Shown here in pieces: positions 59,637 to 64,000 of a stretch of DNA of 64,000 nt. Within the stretch, counting starts at the first letter, position 1. Every line of letters starts with the position of its first letter. The stretch comes from Epiperipatus broadwayi (lineage: Eukaryota; Onychophora; Udeonychophora; Euonychophora; Peripatidae), in assembly GCA_028023455.1 (NCBI GenBank), contig JAQFVV010012496.1, positions 3,100,001 through 3,164,000 on the forward strand, given 5' to 3'. Under the pieces are notes generated by a model, which did no database searches, was not told the DNA's origin, and saw only the letters and a list, made by a program, of their open reading frames with translations. The translations under genes and the position numbers were made by a program.

Positions 59637-59705
59637 ATCTAGTCCATCCTTATTTGCATATCTAGTCCACCCTTATTTGCATATCTAATTCACCCTAATT
59701 TACAT
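59637..59705 (+). repeat. Three 23-bp repeats containing octamer motifs
   Basis: ATCTAGTCCATCCTTATTTG CAT recurs three times at 23-base spacing. Two units contain ATTTGCAT, the consensus octamer of POU-family factors, and the third ATTTACAT. Regulatory meaning is conjecture. Confidence 0.7.
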
Positions 59706-59891
59706 AGTTTATTCCAGCTACTTCTTGAAAATGAAGGCTTAGACCTTTAAAAGCGCTCGAGTAAATTGATAAATGTGTCATTCGTTTGAGATGGTGATTA
59801 TATATATTATAGTTTATATTTAATTTATACATGTGTATTTATATTAACACAAATATAGAGTTTACAGATACTTTTCTAACACATAGTTGAA

Positions 59892-60256
59892 CGTTTAAAT
59901 AACATTTCTATGTAAATAGCTGATAAAAAAATAGAAAAATAACAAAGTATTCGCTTTTCAGTTAATTTGCCATTTTTGAAAAATATCAGACATCTTAAAA
60001 ATCCAGACTTGTTATAAAACAACTGAAAATTACAGTAATATTGTCATTTCATAAAAGCATTTGAGGCCTTTTTGATTTTTACGATTTATTTGAGCCGCAA
60101 ATGCCTTCTTGAAATGACAATATTTCTGCAATTTCCAATTGTTTTATAGCAAGTCAAGATCTGATATTTTCCAAGAATAGCAAATTAACCAATAGGTAGA
60201 TCTCTGTTATGTTTCTACCTTTTAGCCAGCTATTTACAGAAAAGCATTGTTTAAAA
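59892..60256. mobile_element. Fold-back element, about 160-bp arms
   Basis: The left arm (TGTAAATAGCTG ... TTAATTTGCCATTTTTG ... AAAATATCAGA ... ATATTGTCATTTCATAAAAG / CATTTGAGGC) is mirrored by GCCGCAAATGCCTTCTTGAA ... CAGCTATTTACA. Loop about 30 bases. It looks like a non-autonomous inverted-repeat transposon; superfamily unknown. Confidence 0.75.
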
Positions 60257-60605
60257 AAAATTACATATTACTTTTTAACTTTTTAGTTATATTTATATAT
60301 TATTTTGAAAAATGGTTAAAACTACCAAGAAATCTGACAAAAATTATAATTTAAAAAGAGTTGAAAATAAAAAAAATAGACTCTCTAAAAAATGAATTCT
60401 AAATTTAAATATCAGGTGATCGTCTACGTTAAAATATTTATGTATTGGCTTTTTAATTAATGTAATTAATTAAGTATGAGTTAAATCAATATTGATAAAA
60501 TTTTATTCAACAAATGTAATGTTTTCGTCAGATATATTTTTTTCTATTTTAATTAATTAAGTAGGAGTTAAATCAGTATCAAAATTTTATTTTACAAATA
60601 TAATA
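60257..60605. other. Unassigned A/T-rich stretch
   Basis: It holds a local direct duplication: TTAATTAAGTA(T/G)GAGTTAAATCA near 60468 and 60551. Confidence 0.45.
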
Positions 60606-60755
60606 TAGTTTATATCTTACAAGCTTTAAAAAAGGGGTCATGTGATCTATGACTCTATTTTTTATTTGACTATAATATACCCATTGACTCAGTGATTAAA
60701 AAGTTTTCTTGTGAAGTGTAGGGATGTGCGTTTGAGTTCTAAATTGGTACTTTTT
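60606..60755 (+). repeat. Decayed tRNA-like SINE
   Basis: ATCTTACAAGCTT ... GGGTCATGTGATCTATGACT is shared with 63330-63375. It is followed by GACTCAGTGATTAAAAAGTT (A-box-like) and GTGCGTTTGAGTTCT (B-box-like) about 35 bases later. A short T tract follows. No target duplication seen. Confidence 0.4.
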
Positions 60756-61735
60756 TTTTTCATTGTTAAAAATTTAAAAATGTAGACATAGCTAGAAACA
60801 TGCATAGACAGGGCAAGTTAATATAAAAGCATTTAATAAGGATGGTTGAGAGAAAAACATTGTTTGACATAAATAAAAATAAGATATGAGGGGGGTGGGG
60901 AATAAACTTTTTACTCAAACTGAAGATATTTGGAACCAAACAAATACAAATCATATTAAAATCTCTAATTAATAAAGCTATATACAGATTAGATGATAGA
61001 ATGATATTGAATTGACAAGTAATAAATTAAGAGGTTTGGTATATAAATATTGTTATATAAAATTACTAGTATACTTTTATCCCGATTAGTAAGGACAATT
61101 AGCATCCCAAAATGCATCATAAATTAAAGACTTCTAATAAAAAATACAAAATTATAATGAGTTTCTATGGGAGAAAATTAATTTGTTATTTTAAATTCAA
61201 AATATATAAAAATTTGATTAAAAAATTAAAACTTAAATAAAAAAAGTATTACTTATTTAATAAATATTTTACTAAGCATATTATTAATATATATAATAAC
61301 CTGTGGGTAAAATATAACTGTATAAAAACATTTTTGTAGATTTTTTTTTAAAAAAATTATAATTTTTTCATTGACGACTTGCCATATTGTTTGGTAAGTA
61401 ACAAAATAATATTTTCTAATTTACTATATATACATACATTTTAAAAATTAATGCAATGTACATTCTAAAATTTATTTTTGATGCATTTTATTCTATTATT
61501 AAAGTCTTTATTTTTGTAATTTTAATCTGTAATATTGATTGAGTAAATATATTTTACCTAATTAATATACACATTTTAAAATATAATATTAATACACTTA
61601 GTTGGTATATATGATCAAACTATATTTTTGATTGCTTACTGTAAATATATATTTTTATTAAGCACACATGATTATATGTAAATACTTAATGAAAGACTTT
61701 AACCTTTGGCACTGTGCTCTCTGAATATATTTTAA
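60756..61735. other. Unassigned A/T-rich stretch
   Basis: No gene or bounded repeat recognised. Confidence 0.4.
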
Positions 61736-61805
61736 TGCTAGAGGGACCTTTCCAAATCTTCACACAAGATAATGTAAAGATAAGAACGGCCGTCTTATCT
61801 TTAAC
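61736..61805. mobile_element. Partial relative of the 7226 MITE
   Basis: CTAGAGGGACC ... CAAATCTTCA ... AAAGATAAGAACGGCCGTCT TATCTTTA parallels the terminal and central palindrome of 7226-7571 with the rest deleted. Confidence 0.5.
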
Positions 61806-62109
61806 TTAATTTTCTGAATAAAACAGGCTTTTTATTTTTTGCTTTTGTAATTGTTAATAATAAAATCTTTACTTTGGATATATAATCAAAGCACTGATCA
61901 CCTTACAAAGACTCTGGATGGAATGAGATAAAATATATTAGTTGAATTTAAATTTGATAATGAGCATGATATTGCATACATCATAATTAATATAAACTTT
62001 GTATTGTACACTTTTTATGGAATACCACCATTTTATTTTCAGCTGATACAGCTTGAACGAAGTCAATGTCCTATAATGCATCTTACAAAATTGCCATCAC
62101 TTTTTTTTC

Positions 62110-63010
62110 CAAAATGGCGGTTATTTAACACTCTAAGCATTATAACAGATTTCTTTGTTCTCATTAGATTTAAGCTTTCAATTTTCACTTTAATATTAAA
62201 CCACTATTATTTACCAGAATATAATAAATTTGATCTCATTCAATATATATTTTTGTTTAGAAATAAAATAAAATTTAAAAAATCACATTTGATTTTTAGA
62301 ATTATTTTAAAAATTAGATTTTAATTAAAACAAAAAGCTGTCACGTCATCAAATTTCAGGTGGAGCCAATTCAATTTGCAAAATGAATGAAATCTCTTCT
62401 GTGTTTGATGTTTGTTTTAAAAATCTAAACAAATTATTTTTAATATCTATTAAATCTATCAATTTACGGTTTAAAAGTTCAAAATTTTTTCATAATTTTT
62501 ACAATATCACTAAATATTATAACAGTGTGCTGAGTGACATCATTTCTAGGCAGTTGCTCTCATGACCATAATAATCTCTATGGTAACAATATTCAGAAGA
62601 ATATATTCTTTTGTATTTAAAAATAAAATATTTCTGTAAAAAATAAATATGTAATAATATATATTTCGATTTCTAATAATTATCATTCCACAATTACAGT
62701 ACAAAAATAATCACAAATTTTCCAAAAAAGCAAGTTTTTAGATCATTGTAATATTTTCTTGAAGTAATCTCGCAAAATTTGAAATCACTGAATATACAAT
62801 AACTAGCTATCACTGTGTGGTTTCAGTTACTTTGAAATTCCTGATTATTCGATTTTCATCTCATTTTTTGAATTTTTTTAAAATTATAATATTAAAAATA
62901 AATATAGATGAATTTTAAAGTGGTAAATTTTTTTTTAGCAACATTGATGAATAGAAGATGAAAAACAGCAAATTTAATTTCACAATTTCTCAGATGTGGG
63001 CCCATCACTT
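62110..63010 (+). repeat. Repeat I, uninterrupted copy
   Basis: It aligns with 13597-15330 apart from transposon M. At the insertion point this copy reads GAATTATTTTAAAAATTAG where the other has GAATTA then M then TTTTAAAAATTAG. It has its own extra piece near 62788-62840. The open frames at 62004 and 62383 lie in this repeat and have no domain. Confidence 0.75.
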
Positions 63011-63225
63011 GAAAAAGTTTTAATTTTTTTTTTAAGATCGTAATAATGGATAATTGATTGTAAGTCAAAATAGACAGTACAAATTAATAATTTCTATGGT
63101 AATTCTCATATCAAGGTCTGCTGCCAACCAAGGTAAAGGTGTAAAAGTAGAATAGAAAATAATGACTATGAATGCACAGTATATGATTTAAATAAAATTC
63201 AGATTTTTAGAAAGATTTATAATAT

Positions 63226-63335
63226 AATCAACGAGGATTGCCAATTATTCAACAAGCTTTGTGATAAATGCTTGGCCAGAGCCAGCATTTATCACAAAGC
63301 TTGTTGAGGAATTGGCAATCCTCACTGATTATATC
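63226..63335. repeat. Compact hairpin, about 50-bp arms
   Basis: TATAATCAACGAGGATTGCC / AATTATTCAACAAGCTTTGT / GATAAATGCT is mirrored by AGCATTTATCACAAAGCTTG / TTGAGGAATTGGCAATCCTC / ACTGATTATA with a loop of about 12 bases. Very well paired, so a strong cruciform or RNA hairpin candidate. It is followed by the CATGTGATCTATGACTTATT block shared with 60640. Confidence 0.8.
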
Positions 63336-63540
63336 TTACAAGCTTAAGAGAATTGGGTCATGTGATCTATGACTTATTTTGAAGATTTATAGTATATTTA
63401 GCATTTTTATTTCTGCAGTGGGACTACTAAAAACTGAGAAATTAGCAAAGCCTAATTTAACTATATATATATATATATAGTGATTAAACATTAAAATTAA
63501 AGAATATAAAAATTGTGAACTATGACATTAAACCACTAAA

Positions 63541-63965
63541 CATCACATAATCACCATTTTTTATGCTTGCTCATAACTGTTATTAAAACGGGCAAAACTC
63601 TCCATACAGTAGTGCCATTTAGTACAAGCCAGAGTAATCAAAGAATGCCAGAAGGTTTGTGCATAAAATCCCTATCTAGTGCCTACTCATCCAATATGTG
63701 TTTTCAATTTTAGACTCATAGTTTTGTAGTTAAGTAAAGATAAAAAGTGGCTGCTGGAGGGTTGCATTAGATTCTAAGATCTGGGTGCAGTGCTCTCAGA
63801 TCCAAGGCTCCTCACTAATGAAAGCCACAAGATAAAAACTAGTCTGTGAATATTGGATGAGTAGGCACTAGATAGGAATTTTATGCACAACCCTTCTGGC
63901 ATCCATTGATTACTCTGACTTGCACTGAGTGGCACTACTGTATGGAGAGTTTCGCCTGTTTTAAT
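63541..63965. mobile_element. Family D fold-back, copy 4 (longest)
   Basis: The left arm CATCACATAATCACCATTTT ... AAACTCTCCATACAGTAGTG is mirrored by CACTACTGTATGGAGAGTTT at the right; both arms keep TGTGCATAAAATCCCTATCT-type and TGCCTACTCATCCAATAT-type blocks. The interior is unique. The right half holds a decayed hammerhead. It ends near the window edge, and the right terminal GATCATGTGATG block is not reached. Confidence 0.75.
63799..63857 (+). ncRNA. Decayed hammerhead motif, family D
   Basis: Same layout as 45768-45826: GATCCAAGGCTCCTCA, then CTAATGA (G5 lost), AAGCCACAAGAT, AAAAACTAGTC, TGTGAATATTGG. Outer stem I is kept; inner stem I has two mismatches. Inactive by inspection, but it confirms the conserved ACTAGTC end. 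Confidence 0.5.
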
Positions 63966-64000
63966 TATGATATTAAATACAGATGTATTATTTTCTAAAA

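Overview
The window looks like non-coding DNA from an invertebrate animal nuclear genome. It is very A/T-rich by eye, has no long open reading frames, carries spliceosomal-type intron signals around a few short coding islands, and is crowded with animal-type transposon relics: RTE and zinc-knuckle LINE fragments, a piggyBac transposase relic, hAT and TA-flanked non-autonomous DNA elements, tRNA-derived SINEs and many fold-back (palindromic) repeats. Phylum cannot be fixed from the sequence; an arthropod or mollusc would fit.

Genes are sparse. The best evidence for a real gene is on the minus strand: two short, relatively GC-rich islands at 53018-53118 and 50552-50642 that have splice sites and join in phase. 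A single plus-strand exon candidate (29084-29235) encodes a hydrophobic segment. Weaker exon candidates lie at 2707-2771 (-), 35744-35814 (+) and 50765-50808 (+). An intronless, broken copy of the helicase C-terminal region of a RAD54B-like SNF2 ATPase sits at 46205-46735. Other short open frames mostly lie inside repeats.

Layout: 0-13 kb holds a fresh SINE with target-site duplication (72-216), fold-backs at 3230-3590, 5425-5870, 7226-7571 and 9560-10440, two LINE tails, and direct duplications at 11.6-13.1 kb. 13-26 kb holds a TA-flanked transposon nested in an older repeat, family D and A' fold-backs and a 0.68-kb MITE. 26-46 kb holds fold-backs, LINE fragments, the piggyBac relic, second copies of the two DNA transposons and the palindrome cluster at 44 kb. 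46-64 kb holds the RAD54B-like pseudogene, tandem arrays (190, 93, 43, 30 and 23 bp units), an RTE 5' fragment, a hAT MITE and further fold-backs.

The unifying signal is a set of dispersed palindromic repeats whose arms carry hammerhead-ribozyme motifs: the CTGATGA core box, a stem-loop, GAAA, a very short self-complementary stem III, a cleavage triplet, and a stem I with an internal loop. At least two unrelated families (A/A' and D) show this with paired stems, and three more (B, C/F, K) show degenerate versions. Tiny stem III, internally looped stem I and inverted duplication match what is known of hammerheads in Penelope-like retroelements and retrozymes. No reverse transcriptase of that class is visible here, so the copies look like non-autonomous or truncated derivatives.
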